From Oscillospiraceae bacterium (GTDB taxonomy: Bacteria; Bacillota; Clostridia; Oscillospirales; Oscillospiraceae), in contig SVLK01000009.1 of the NCBI GenBank assembly GCA_015067975.1, positions 1 to 55,758 of the forward strand: a stretch of DNA of 55,758 bases, given 5' to 3'. Below, in pieces: positions 14,486 to 22,276 of the stretch (positions are counted from its first letter, which is position 1; each line of letters opens with the position of its first letter). The position numbers and the translations under genes were made by a program. The notes beneath the pieces are model-generated. The model saw only the letters and a program-made list of their open reading frames with translations. It was not told where the DNA came from and ran no database searches.

Positions 14486-15069
14486 ATGTCCTCCTTCGCC
14501 AACGGCATGCGAATCTTCTCCACCGGTTTTCCGTCTTCAAAGGTGATCTGCCAGCCGAAACCGGGCTGGGGCATAAAGTCGAAGAAGCCTCCCTGTCCCG
14601 GGAACCAGATGCCCATCAGCGTAGCAATGGCGCCGCCGTGCATCACGCACACCGCGTCCTCCCCCCGCTCCAGCACCGGCGTCAAGTCAGCGATGGCGCG
14701 GGCATACACCTGTCCAAAGCTCTCGCCCCCCGGACACACTTCTTGGCCGGTAGAATCATCCGCCCAACGCCGGTAGTCGGGATCGTCCTTCAAATCGGCA
14801 AAGGGGATCATCTCAAACCGGCCGAAATCCAGCTCCCGCAGACCGCTCAGAACCTCGTGAGGCGTATCGCCGTAGAGCAGGGCAAAGGTCTGCTCCGTAC
14901 GGCACATGCCGCTGGTGTAATAGTGCACCGCCGTAGGATAGTCCATGGTCTGCACCGCAGCTTTCAGCGCCGCAATGCCCTCTTCCAGCAGCGGCAGATC
15001 GGTGCTGCCGTAGCAGAGCTGGCTGCGGTTGCCCTCCGTAATTCCGTGGCGCAGTAATGTCAGTTTCAT
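14482..15069 (-). CDS. Histidine phosphatase family protein, 195 aa
   Basis: Phosphoglycerate-mutase-like fold with the RHG motif at residues 7-9 (LLRHGITEGN), catalytic acid in RELDFGRFE (~78) and the second active-site His in VMHGGA (~149). Length and motifs fit small broad-specificity phosphatases such as CobC or PhoE types. The start is ATG 15069; an upstream in-frame start at 15135 has no ribosome site and would add a basic leader unlike the family. First gene of the two-gene operon with the nitrilase. Confidence 0.88.
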   Translation of the reverse strand: MKLTLLRHGITEGNRSQLCYGSTDLPLLEEGIAALKAAVQTMDYPTAVHYYTSGMCRTEQTFALLYGDTPHEVLSGLRELDFGRFEMIPFADLKDDPDYRRWADDSTGQEVCPGGESFGQVYARAIADLTPVLERGEDAVCVMHGGAIATLMGIWFPGQGGFFDFMPQPGFGWQITFEDGKPVEKIRMPLAKEDI

Positions 15070-15204
15070 AGGTCTTCCCTGCCTTTCTTTGAAAAAATTA
15101 TACCACACACCGCGGCGCTGCGTCAACCGCCGCAAAAGTCTTGCAATTACCGGACAATGATGCTACATTAGGACAAAGAACTTCGGAAAGGCCGTGATTT
15201 CCTC

Positions 15205-16089
15205 TTGAAAGCTCTCTCCGGCGCCAAGCTGCGCCTGATTTTCGCCATGGCGGCGTTCGGCACCATCGGCATCTTCGTGCGCCTCATTCCGCTGCCCTCG
15301 TCCGTCATCGCCTTGGTGCGCGGCGCGCTGGGCGCACTGTTTTTACTGGCAGTCTCCTATGGGCAGAAAAAGCCGCCGGATCGAAAGGCCATCGCCAAAA
15401 ACCTGCGCTATCTGCTGCCCAGCGGTATCATTATGGGTTTCAACTGGGTCTTACTGTTCGAAGCTTACCGCTATACTACGGTAGCCATCGCCACGCTGTG
15501 CTACTATTTCTCCCCGGTGATCATTCTGCTGCTCTCGCCGCTGATGCTGAAAGAAAAACTGACGCGTACCAAAGTCTGCTGTATCATCGCCGCACTGGCC
15601 GGTATGGTGCTGGTCTCCAACGTACTGCAAGGAACGGACGGCACATCGTCCTATACCGGCATTTTGCTGGGTCTGGGCGCGGCCGTGCTCTACGCGCTGA
15701 TCGTACTGATGAACAAGCGCTTGCAGGGCATCTCCTCCCGGGACTCCACCATGACCCAGCTGGGCATCAGCGCCGTGGTGATGCTGATCTATTCGCTGCT
15801 CACGGTGGATTTTTCCACCCTCACCTACCCGCCGGTGGGCTGGGGACTGGTGTTAGGCTTTGGTTCGTTGCTGGTGGTGGCCATCTTCCACACCGGCTTT
15901 TGCTATAACCTGTATTTCGGCGCCATTGCCGTACTGCCGGCCCAGACGTCGGCTTTGTTCAGTTACATCGATCCCGTGGTGGCGGTACTGCTGTCCACTT
16001 TCGTACTCCACGAGCCGATGACGCTGCTGAACGCCGTAGGTGCGGCGCTGATTCTGGGCGCTACGCTGCTGGGCGAAATTTTAGAATAA
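15205..16089 (+). CDS. EamA/DMT-family transporter, 294 aa
   Basis: Ten hydrophobic helices in two repeats of five, the EamA (drug/metabolite transporter) plan. Typical motifs are present: AFGTIGIFVRLIPL at the first helix and GVVLVSN-like AGMVLVSN near residue 135. The start is TTG 15205; GGAAAGG lies 14 bases upstream, and a later ATG (15247) would cut into helix 1. Such carriers export amino acids, nucleosides or drugs; the substrate is not predictable. A bidirectional terminator follows. Confidence 0.88.
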   Translation: MKALSGAKLRLIFAMAAFGTIGIFVRLIPLPSSVIALVRGALGALFLLAVSYGQKKPPDRKAIAKNLRYLLPSGIIMGFNWVLLFEAYRYTTVAIATLCYYFSPVIILLLSPLMLKEKLTRTKVCCIIAALAGMVLVSNVLQGTDGTSSYTGILLGLGAAVLYALIVLMNKRLQGISSRDSTMTQLGISAVVMLIYSLLTVDFSTLTYPPVGWGLVLGFGSLLVVAIFHTGFCYNLYFGAIAVLPAQTSALFSYIDPVVAVLLSTFVLHEPMTLLNAVGAALILGATLLGEILE

Positions 16090-16100
16090 CAAGCATAAGA

Positions 16101-16133
16101 AAAACTCCCGATGCATCGCATCGGGAGTTTTTC
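16101..16133. terminator. Bidirectional terminator
   Basis: A perfect 13-bp stem (16101-16113 with 16119-16131) carries an A-run on the left and a T-run on the right. It lies between convergent transporter and glutamate dehydrogenase genes. Confidence 0.93.
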
Positions 16134-16168
16134 CTGTTCGGGAGATTGACGTATCTAAGATATATTGC

Positions 16169-17521
16169 TTAGAAGCAACCCTGCTCCATCATAGCAGTGG
16201 CAACCTTCTTGAAGCCTGCGATATTGGCACCGGCCACCAGATTGTAGCCCAGGCCGTACTCTTCAGCGGCCTCCACGCTCATGGCATGGATGGTCTTCAT
16301 GATGCCCTTGAGCTTCTCATCCACTTCCTCAGCGGACCAGACGATACGCTCGGAGTTCTGGCTCATTTCCAGACCGGAAACGGCCACGCCGCCGGCGTTG
16401 ACAGCCTTGGAGGGCGCAACGATCATGTTGGGCTGGCTCATCAGGTACTGCAGAGCGTCGTTGGTGGTGGGCATGTTGGCCACTTCAATGTAGTATTTCA
16501 CGCCGTTGGCAACGATCTGCTGAGCCTGCTCCATGTGAACGTCGTTCTGCATGGCGGAAGGCATGATGACGTCGGCCTTGACGCCCCAGGGCTTCTGGCC
16601 GGGGAAGAACTCAACACCGAACTTATCGGCATAATCCTTGACCTTGTTGCGGCCGGAGTTACGCATGGTGACCAGATAGTCCACCTTCTCCATGGAGGAG
16701 GAAACGCCCTCGGGATCGTAGATGTAGCCGTCGGGGCCGGACAGAGTCACGACCTTGGCGCCCAGGTGATGGGCCTTCTTGCAGATACCCCAGGTCACGT
16801 TACCGAAGCCGGCGCAGGCGATGGTCTTGCCCTCGATGGTCTCGCCCTCGTGAGCCAGCACTTCCTGCAGATAGTACATAGCGCCGTAACCGGTAGCCTC
16901 GGGACGGGTCAGGGAGCCGCCGTAGGTGAAGCCCTTACCGGTCAGCACGCCGTTCTCCCACACGCCCTTCAGGCGGCGGTACTGGCCGTACATGTAACCG
17001 ATCTCGCGGCCGCCCACGCCCATGTCACCGGCGGGAACGTCAACGTCGGGTCCGATGTAACGGTACAGAGCGGTCATGAAGCTCTGGCAGAAACGCATGA
17101 TCTCAGCGTCGGACTTGCCGGCAGGATCGAAGTCGGAGCCGCCCTTACCGCCGCCCATGGGCAGGCCGGTCAGGCTGTTCTTAAAGGTCTGCTCAAAGCC
17201 CAGGAACTTGATGATGCTGGGGCAGACATTGGGCTGGAAACGGATACCGCCCTTGTAGGGGCCGATAGCGCCGTTGAACTGGCAGCGATAACCGATGTTG
17301 GTGTGCCACTGGCCGTTATCGTCGCACCACACCACGCGGAAGGTGAACATACGCTCGGGCTCCACCATACGAGTCAGCAGGTCAACCTTCTCGTACTCAG
17401 GATGTGCATCCACCACGGGAGAAATAGAGCTGAGCACTTCTTCTACGGTCTGTACGAATTCGGGCTCGTTAGCGTGCTTTTTCTTGACGTATTCGATCAC
17501 GCTGGCAACATATGCATTCAT
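16169..17521 (-). CDS. gdhA: NADP-type glutamate dehydrogenase, 450 aa
   Basis: Reductive amination of 2-oxoglutarate with ammonia to glutamate, in the cytosol. Length (450) and motifs match the hexameric bacterial GDH: GPYKGGIRFQPNV, the active-site lysine in PMGGGKGGSDFDP, GDMGVGGREIGY, and the nucleotide-binding AGFGNV. The start is ATG 17521, with GAGGAGGA a few bases upstream. The codons are strongly biased, as for a highly expressed gene. It is single, with its own promoter. Confidence 0.97.
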   Translation of the reverse strand: MNAYVASVIEYVKKKHANEPEFVQTVEEVLSSISPVVDAHPEYEKVDLLTRMVEPERMFTFRVVWCDDNGQWHTNIGYRCQFNGAIGPYKGGIRFQPNVCPSIIKFLGFEQTFKNSLTGLPMGGGKGGSDFDPAGKSDAEIMRFCQSFMTALYRYIGPDVDVPAGDMGVGGREIGYMYGQYRRLKGVWENGVLTGKGFTYGGSLTRPEATGYGAMYYLQEVLAHEGETIEGKTIACAGFGNVTWGICKKAHHLGAKVVTLSGPDGYIYDPEGVSSSMEKVDYLVTMRNSGRNKVKDYADKFGVEFFPGQKPWGVKADVIMPSAMQNDVHMEQAQQIVANGVKYYIEVANMPTTNDALQYLMSQPNMIVAPSKAVNAGGVAVSGLEMSQNSERIVWSAEEVDEKLKGIMKTIHAMSVEAAEEYGLGYNLVAGANIAGFKKVATAMMEQGCF

Positions 17522-17594
17522 AATGATTGTTCCTCCTCAATTATGTTCCGTAAATCTTTCGGCGGGTCACATCCCTATGACCCCATCTAAGCAG

Positions 17595-17623
17595 ATAATA
17601 CCACCGCCATTGTCTTTCCGCAA
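17595..17623 (-). promoter_or_regulatory. Probable promoter of gdhA
   Basis: Minus strand: TTGCGG (17623-17618), 17-base spacer, TATTAT (17600-17595). The leader would be about 70 bases. Confidence 0.55.
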
Positions 17624-17790
17624 GTACAAATCGGAACTATTCCCATATAAAAGTTCAAAAAAACCACAAATCTTTTTGTGCAACATGTCCTGCGCCGCTA
17701 TCTTTCGGCCGTCAGCCCCATAATCGCGCACTTTTTTGCAGCAAAAGGCGGCACGCAGCTGCGAAAAAGGACCATTTGCGCCACTACTTA

Positions 17791-17818
17791 TTGACTTTTT
17801 TGCTGCGTCTTGTATAAT
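17791..17818 (+). promoter_or_regulatory. Strong SigA promoter of the phosphoribosyltransferase gene
   Basis: TTGACT (17791-17796), 16-base spacer, TATAAT (17813-17818). The start site would be near 17825, giving a leader of about 150 bases that is GC-rich and can fold (for example GCCGC/GCGGC near 17870-17889). I do not recognise it as a known riboswitch. The rest of the 17522-17976 gap holds the gdhA promoter and nothing else I can name. Confidence 0.85.
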
Positions 17819-17976
17819 GGATAGCGGAAGAAGCGGCCTTTGCGCCACTCCCCAGTCCATCAGGCCTGCCGCTGGCCGAAAAGCGGCTGCAGTCGGTGCG
17901 CAGTTGCGTTTTCCCACATGCCGCAGTCGGGAAAGCCGGAATTTGGCCGCCGCTGATAGCGGCAGAAGGAGTTGTT

Positions 17977-18534
17977 ATGACCTATCCTATGACGATTGCA
18001 GGCTTGCAGCGCGAGCTGCCCATCTGCAAGATCACCGACGATCTGTATATCGGCGCTTTCATCTGCTTTGGCGATGCCGAGCTGACCGTGGCCTGCGCTA
18101 CGGAGCTTTTGAAGCTGGTTCCGGCAGACAGCTATGATTACCTGTTCACTGCCGAGGCCAAGAGCATTCCCATCATTCACGAAATGGCCCGCCAGACCGG
18201 TGCCAAGAAATATTTCATCGCCCGCAAGGGTCCCAAGGCCTACATGCCCGATCCGCTGTGCGTGGAAGATGAGTCCATCACCACTGCCGGCAAGCAGAAG
18301 CTGTATCTGGGCCGTGACGAGGCGGATATGATCCGCGGCAAGCGGATCCTCATCGTAGACGATGTGATCTCCACCGGCGGCTCCCTGCTGGCCATGGAGG
18401 CGCTGATCGCCGAGGCCGGCGGCACGGTTGCCGGCCGCATCGCCGTGCTGGCCGAGGGTGACGCCGCTGAGCGCACCGATATCAAGTTCCTCGCCCCCCT
18501 GCCCCTGTTCAACGCAGACGGCAGCGTGAAGTAA
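17977..18534 (+). CDS. Phosphoribosyltransferase family protein, 185 aa
   Basis: The start is ATG 17977 with AAGGAG nine bases upstream. The PRPP-binding signature ILIVDDVISTGGS is at about residues 122-134, and the fold matches adenine/xanthine phosphoribosyltransferase relatives. These enzymes salvage a purine base with PRPP; some relatives only sense PRPP. The hood region differs enough that the base cannot be assigned. It is a single gene with a strong promoter, a long leader and its own terminator. Confidence 0.85.
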   Translation: MTYPMTIAGLQRELPICKITDDLYIGAFICFGDAELTVACATELLKLVPADSYDYLFTAEAKSIPIIHEMARQTGAKKYFIARKGPKAYMPDPLCVEDESITTAGKQKLYLGRDEADMIRGKRILIVDDVISTGGSLLAMEALIAEAGGTVAGRIAVLAEGDAAERTDIKFLAPLPLFNADGSVK

Positions 18535-18542
18535 ATACTGTA

Positions 18543-18575
18543 CTGCCCACTCCTTTTGGGGTGGGCAGCTTTTTG
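18543..18575 (+). terminator. Rho-independent terminator
   Basis: An 11-bp stem CTGCCCACTCC / GGGGTGGGCAG (one T-G pair, loop TTTT) is followed by CTTTTTG. Confidence 0.9.
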
Positions 18576-18604
18576 TTGCCAACCACTTTTTCGCCTGTTA
18601 TACT
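18576..18604 (+). promoter_or_regulatory. Promoter of the HD-domain gene
   Basis: TTGCCA (18576-18581), 17-base spacer, TATACT (18599-18604). The start site would be near 18611, directly before the ribosome site. Confidence 0.7.
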
Positions 18605-18630
18605 GAAAAAAACAATCAAGGAGTACCACT

Positions 18631-19194
18631 ATGAACGTGAAACAACTTCTGCAGATTCTGCATACCACCGAGCACCTGAAAGATGTCACCCGCCACGCTT
18701 ATACCTCCGGCGGCCGCCACGAGAGCGTGGCCGAGCATAGCTGGCGGTTGTGCCTGATGGCCTTTTTCCTGCGCGATGAGTTCCCCGAAGTGGATATGGA
18801 TAAAGTGATCCGCATGGGTCTTATCCACGATCTGGGCGAGATCTTCACCGGCGACATTCCCACTTTTTTGAAAACTGCCGCCGATACCCAGCGAGAGGAC
18901 AGCCTGCTGGACAATTGGGTCGCCACGCTCCCTGCCCCTTATGCACAGGAGATGGCCGCGCTTTATGCCGAGATGAACGCGCTGGAAACGCCGGAAGCCA
19001 AGCTCTATAAAGCGCTGGACAAGCTGGAGGCGGTAATACAGCATAACGAGTCGGATATTGCCACATGGTCACCCAACGAGTACCAGCTGAACCTCACCTA
19101 CGCCACCGATACCGTGGCTTTTTCGGATTATTTGGTGTCCCTCCGCGCCGCCATCCGTGAGGAAACGGAAGAAAAAATCGCCTCCGCCAAGTAA
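18631..19194 (+). CDS. HD-domain hydrolase (YfbR/HDDC2 type), 187 aa
   Basis: Metal-dependent phosphohydrolase. The HD ligands are in order: His in RHESVAEHSWR (~30-37), HD in LIHDLGEIFTGD (~70-71) and a late Asp in ALDKLEAVIQHN (~130). Size and motifs fit the group with 5'-deoxynucleotidase activity. AAGGAG lies 8 bases before the ATG. The next gene, 58 bases downstream, encodes an unrelated membrane protein. Confidence 0.87.
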   Translation: MNVKQLLQILHTTEHLKDVTRHAYTSGGRHESVAEHSWRLCLMAFFLRDEFPEVDMDKVIRMGLIHDLGEIFTGDIPTFLKTAADTQREDSLLDNWVATLPAPYAQEMAALYAEMNALETPEAKLYKALDKLEAVIQHNESDIATWSPNEYQLNLTYATDTVAFSDYLVSLRAAIREETEEKIASAK

Positions 19195-19251
19195 GTGGAA
19201 CTTTTTCCCTCCCGCTTTCGTCTAATGAGGTAAAGAGAGGAGGCAATCGCC

Positions 19252-20175
19252 ATGAAACAGCGCAATTTTCGTCTTGTTTTGGCCGCACTGCTGTGCGCGC
19301 TGCTGCTCCTGCCCGCCGTGGCCCACGCCGATACCGGCCCGAAGCCGTCCGTCCGTGTCCGGTTTACCGGTCTGGGCGATAGGCTGTGCTACGCCACATT
19401 GCTGAGCGAAAAATCCTCTACCGGCCCCAGCTCCGCCTATGACGGCAACCCCGCCCACGCCCAGTATCAGGAGATTTGTGACTGGTGCGTATTGGACGAA
19501 GCCACATGGCGCGCCTTCGTCAACTACACCGATCCCGACGGCTATTACTTCCTGCAGGAAGGCTGGCAGGTCAGCGATACCGAGGAGCTGGCGTGGACTT
19601 ATTATCCCCCCAACCGTTTCAAGGTACTGCTCTACTTCCCCGACAGCGGCGCATTCCTTTCCAGTGAAAAGCTGGAAACCTATGCCTTCCATAGCTATTT
19701 TGATGCCGATGTCAGCGCTCAGCAGCTCACTACTTCCAAAAATCAGGCGGCCTCCGATGCTGCCTCCGCCGCCATAGAGGTAGAGCGCAATTATCGTTAC
19801 ACTGCCGAGGTGGTCTCGCTGCTGGTACGCATCGTCATCACGCTGGCCATTGAGCTGCTGCTGGCGCTTCTCTTCGGTCTGCGCGCAAAAAAGCAGTTCC
19901 TCACCGTCACAGTTGTCAATGTGGTCACGCAGGTGCTGCTGAACGTAGCCCTCTTCTTCGTCAATTACCGCTCCGGATTCTTGGCTTTCACCTTTTATTA
20001 TGTGCTGCTGGAGCTGGCAGTTTTCGCCATCGAAGCGGTTCTCTTCTGTCGTCTGCTGCGCCGCAATGAAGCAAAGCCGTCCCGCACCCGCATCGTGCTC
20101 TATGCGCTGTGCGCTAATGTAACTTCCTTCGCCGCAGGCCTTGCATTGGCCAACGTGATCCCGGAACTGTTCTGA
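19252..20175 (+). CDS. Secreted-domain/multi-pass membrane protein, 307 aa
   Basis: It has a signal peptide (residues 1-26, cleavage after VAHA) and then an outside domain of about 150 residues rich in Tyr, Trp and Asp with two Cys in EICDWCV. Four transmembrane helices follow (about 185-210, 218-240, 243-265, 282-303). I know no named family. GAGGAGG precedes the ATG. The small gene at 20192 follows after 16 bases and is probably co-transcribed. Confidence 0.75.
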   Translation: MKQRNFRLVLAALLCALLLLPAVAHADTGPKPSVRVRFTGLGDRLCYATLLSEKSSTGPSSAYDGNPAHAQYQEICDWCVLDEATWRAFVNYTDPDGYYFLQEGWQVSDTEELAWTYYPPNRFKVLLYFPDSGAFLSSEKLETYAFHSYFDADVSAQQLTTSKNQAASDAASAAIEVERNYRYTAEVVSLLVRIVITLAIELLLALLFGLRAKKQFLTVTVVNVVTQVLLNVALFFVNYRSGFLAFTFYYVLLELAVFAIEAVLFCRLLRRNEAKPSRTRIVLYALCANVTSFAAGLALANVIPELF

Positions 20176-20191
20176 GAAAGGAACCTTCTCT

Positions 20192-20497
20192 ATGAAAAGA
20201 AAAATTCCTCTTTCGTTCTATGTGGCAGCCATCGTTCTGGTCATCATCCTCCTCGTCCGCGGCCCCAAAATCGGCACGGTCAGAGGCGCGGAAATGGAGA
20301 AAATGGTTATCCATGGGGTCACTTATGTGCAAAACCCTTTCCTTGACTTCAGTTACGCCGACAAGGGCCGCTACTTGGGCCGCGCCACTGCCGGCGGTAT
20401 TACTTTCCGCGTCTATGCTGTGAAAGGTGATCCGGACCACCGCTACCTTTACCGTCTGTGGTCATGGGAGGGTGCATTTTATGAGCGTAAAGATTAA
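20192..20497 (+). CDS. Small membrane-anchored protein, 101 aa
   Basis: One N-terminal membrane helix (residues 8-22, FYVAAIVLVIILLV) precedes an outside domain of about 75 residues with many aromatic residues (YVQNPFLDFSYAD, YLYRLWSWEGAFY). It has a ribosome site (GAAAGG) and sits close behind the upstream membrane protein gene. No family is recognised. Confidence 0.65.
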   Translation: MKRKIPLSFYVAAIVLVIILLVRGPKIGTVRGAEMEKMVIHGVTYVQNPFLDFSYADKGRYLGRATAGGITFRVYAVKGDPDHRYLYRLWSWEGAFYERKD

Positions 20498-20526
20498 ATA
20501 ACCCTATTCTGAAAATCCTATATAGA

Positions 20527-20565
20527 TGTGATAAGACCGTGCACATTGTGCACGGTCTTATCACA
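20527..20565. terminator. Long perfect inverted repeat between convergent genes
   Basis: An 18-bp perfect stem (20527-20544 with 20548-20565) with a 3-base loop has no T-run on either side. It probably blocks or stabilises 3' ends of the two converging transcripts, including the end of the 16-gene operon. Confidence 0.6.
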
Positions 20566-20623
20566 TGATTGGGATATCCACGCATCTTCCCTCTTTGCAG
20601 AGAGAAAACGGTAGCTGCAAAGA

Positions 20624-22255
20624 TTATTGTGGCGTGTCCTCAAAGCCCTCCGGCACATAGCCGCGCTTGATTTTCCGTCTATACAGCACGCCTACCGTCA
20701 CGCCCACGATCACCACTGCGCCGCCCATGACGCCCACTAAGATCCACGTGACCTGTCCGATATCCATGCCCCACGAGGACTTGCGCCCCGTGATCACATA
20801 GTCGACTCCCGATTCCTGATCCACGCCGTAGTCGCCTTTCAGCGCTTCGGGGATCAGCGGCGCAGTTTCCACATTGGGCACATTGATGCCCACGATGTAT
20901 TCCGTGCCGCGCTCCACCTGTTCCAGATAGAAGTGGGCCCGTCCCGCATCGTCCACCAGTACCTGTTGGTGACAGGTGTAGACCTTATCTGCCGGTGCGA
21001 AGAAGGCCGCCTTGCTGCGGGCAAACGCCGTGCCCAGCGGCAGCTCCACTTCCGTTTTGAAATCAATGTCGCTCTCAAACACCACGATGAACGCCGTGGC
21101 ACCGCCTAAAAGCTCCGTCTGCGCCGCATCGGACTTGTCCAGCATGCGCAGCGTGTAGTTCAGCGTGTACTTCTTTTCGTTTCCGCCCGAAAGCAGGTCG
21201 CTGCCGTCGATGTGCCACACGGCGCCCTGTTCCGTCTGGATCGTCAGCGTCACATTCTGCTTGGAAAACCCATTCAGCTGCTCGTTGGTCAGCGCCGCGT
21301 CGCCTTTCACCTGTACCTGCACTTGCGTCTGGTTCACGCCGATCTGCTGCTGCACCTCGTCCCAGCCGCTGCTGTTCTCCAGCACGGCATCGATGGTGGT
21401 CTTGCCGCCGGTGGTCTCGGTGGTGATGGCGCTGTTGCCGCTGTCCACATAGCTGTGGGTGGTGTCGCTGCCATCCTCGCCTCGCTCGGTCTCTTCATGG
21501 CGGATCTCGCCTTCCAGCCCCGGGATGGGTCTCATGGGCGGTGCGGTCACAGCGCTGCCCGCAAAGGCCTCCACGCCCGTTTCCACAATGCTCTCGCCCA
21601 GTACCACGTCGCCTAAGTTCGTGCAGCCGTAAAAGGTCCATACCGGCAATTCCGTGATCTGCGCCAATACCATGGCGCTGCGCAGCGCCGTACAGTGGGC
21701 AAATACCGCCGTTCCCATCTCGTTCACCGAGGCAGGCACCGTTACGCTCTGCAGGCTTTCACAGCAGTAGAAGGCCTGCCGCCCCAGTGACTTCACGCTC
21801 TCGGGTAAGCGCAGCACCGCCAGCTTTTCGCAGCGCTCAAAGGCGCTCTCGCCGATGGTGGTCACACCGCTGCCCAGCGTCAGTGTTTTCAGATTGCGGC
21901 ACTGGAAGAAAGCGTAGTCACCGACGGTTTTCACCGAACCGGCCACCGTGGCCGAGGTGATCTTGTCCATGTCGAAAAAGGCCAGATCACCGATGGACTG
22001 CACGCCCTCTTCCACGCGAACTACCGCCACGTCCAATCCGTTCCACGGGGCGAGATCGTGCTCGCCGTAGTCGCGCATAGCGCCGCGGCCGGAGATGGTC
22101 AGCACGCTCTGTGCCACTTCCCACCTGACACCGTCACCACACTCACCGGAGGTTTCGGCAGCATAGGCGCGGGGTGCGGCGCAAAGCGCCAGCACCACCG
22201 CCGCCACCAAGGCCAGCAAAACAGTATTTACTTTTCGTAAAATACGCTCATTCAT
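20624..22255 (-). CDS. Surface protein with BspA-type leucine-rich repeats, 543 aa
   Basis: Last gene of the 16-gene operon. A signal peptide (residues 1-32) is followed by LRR_5/BspA-type repeats at about 65-215 (pattern SVKTVGDYAFFQCRNLKTLTL). A Thr/Asp-rich linker and a beta-rich region (~290-480) follow, then a transmembrane helix near 505-527 and a basic tail RRKIKRGYVPEG. It is therefore anchored in the cell membrane with repeats outside. BspA-type repeats in other bacteria bind host or partner proteins. As part of the fibre operon it could be an anchor, adhesin or assembly factor. It starts 22 bases after the 1654-residue protein gene. Confidence 0.8.
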   Translation of the reverse strand: MNERILRKVNTVLLALVAAVVLALCAAPRAYAAETSGECGDGVRWEVAQSVLTISGRGAMRDYGEHDLAPWNGLDVAVVRVEEGVQSIGDLAFFDMDKITSATVAGSVKTVGDYAFFQCRNLKTLTLGSGVTTIGESAFERCEKLAVLRLPESVKSLGRQAFYCCESLQSVTVPASVNEMGTAVFAHCTALRSAMVLAQITELPVWTFYGCTNLGDVVLGESIVETGVEAFAGSAVTAPPMRPIPGLEGEIRHEETERGEDGSDTTHSYVDSGNSAITTETTGGKTTIDAVLENSSGWDEVQQQIGVNQTQVQVQVKGDAALTNEQLNGFSKQNVTLTIQTEQGAVWHIDGSDLLSGGNEKKYTLNYTLRMLDKSDAAQTELLGGATAFIVVFESDIDFKTEVELPLGTAFARSKAAFFAPADKVYTCHQQVLVDDAGRAHFYLEQVERGTEYIVGINVPNVETAPLIPEALKGDYGVDQESGVDYVITGRKSSWGMDIGQVTWILVGVMGGAVVIVGVTVGVLYRRKIKRGYVPEGFEDTPQ

Positions 22256-22276
22256 GCTGTTTCTCCAAAAAACGGA

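Noticed and set aside
13517-14776. A 419-codon plus-strand frame opposite the nitrilase and phosphatase genes
   Set aside because: Crosses two real genes with intact active sites; no ribosome site.
16286-17590. A 434-codon plus-strand frame opposite gdhA
   Set aside because: It mirrors a highly biased gene. The composition (His, Gly, Val, Ala) is artificial and there is no start signal.
17825-17976. A purine riboswitch before the phosphoribosyltransferase gene
   Set aside because: The conserved junction and loop sequences of purine riboswitches are absent.
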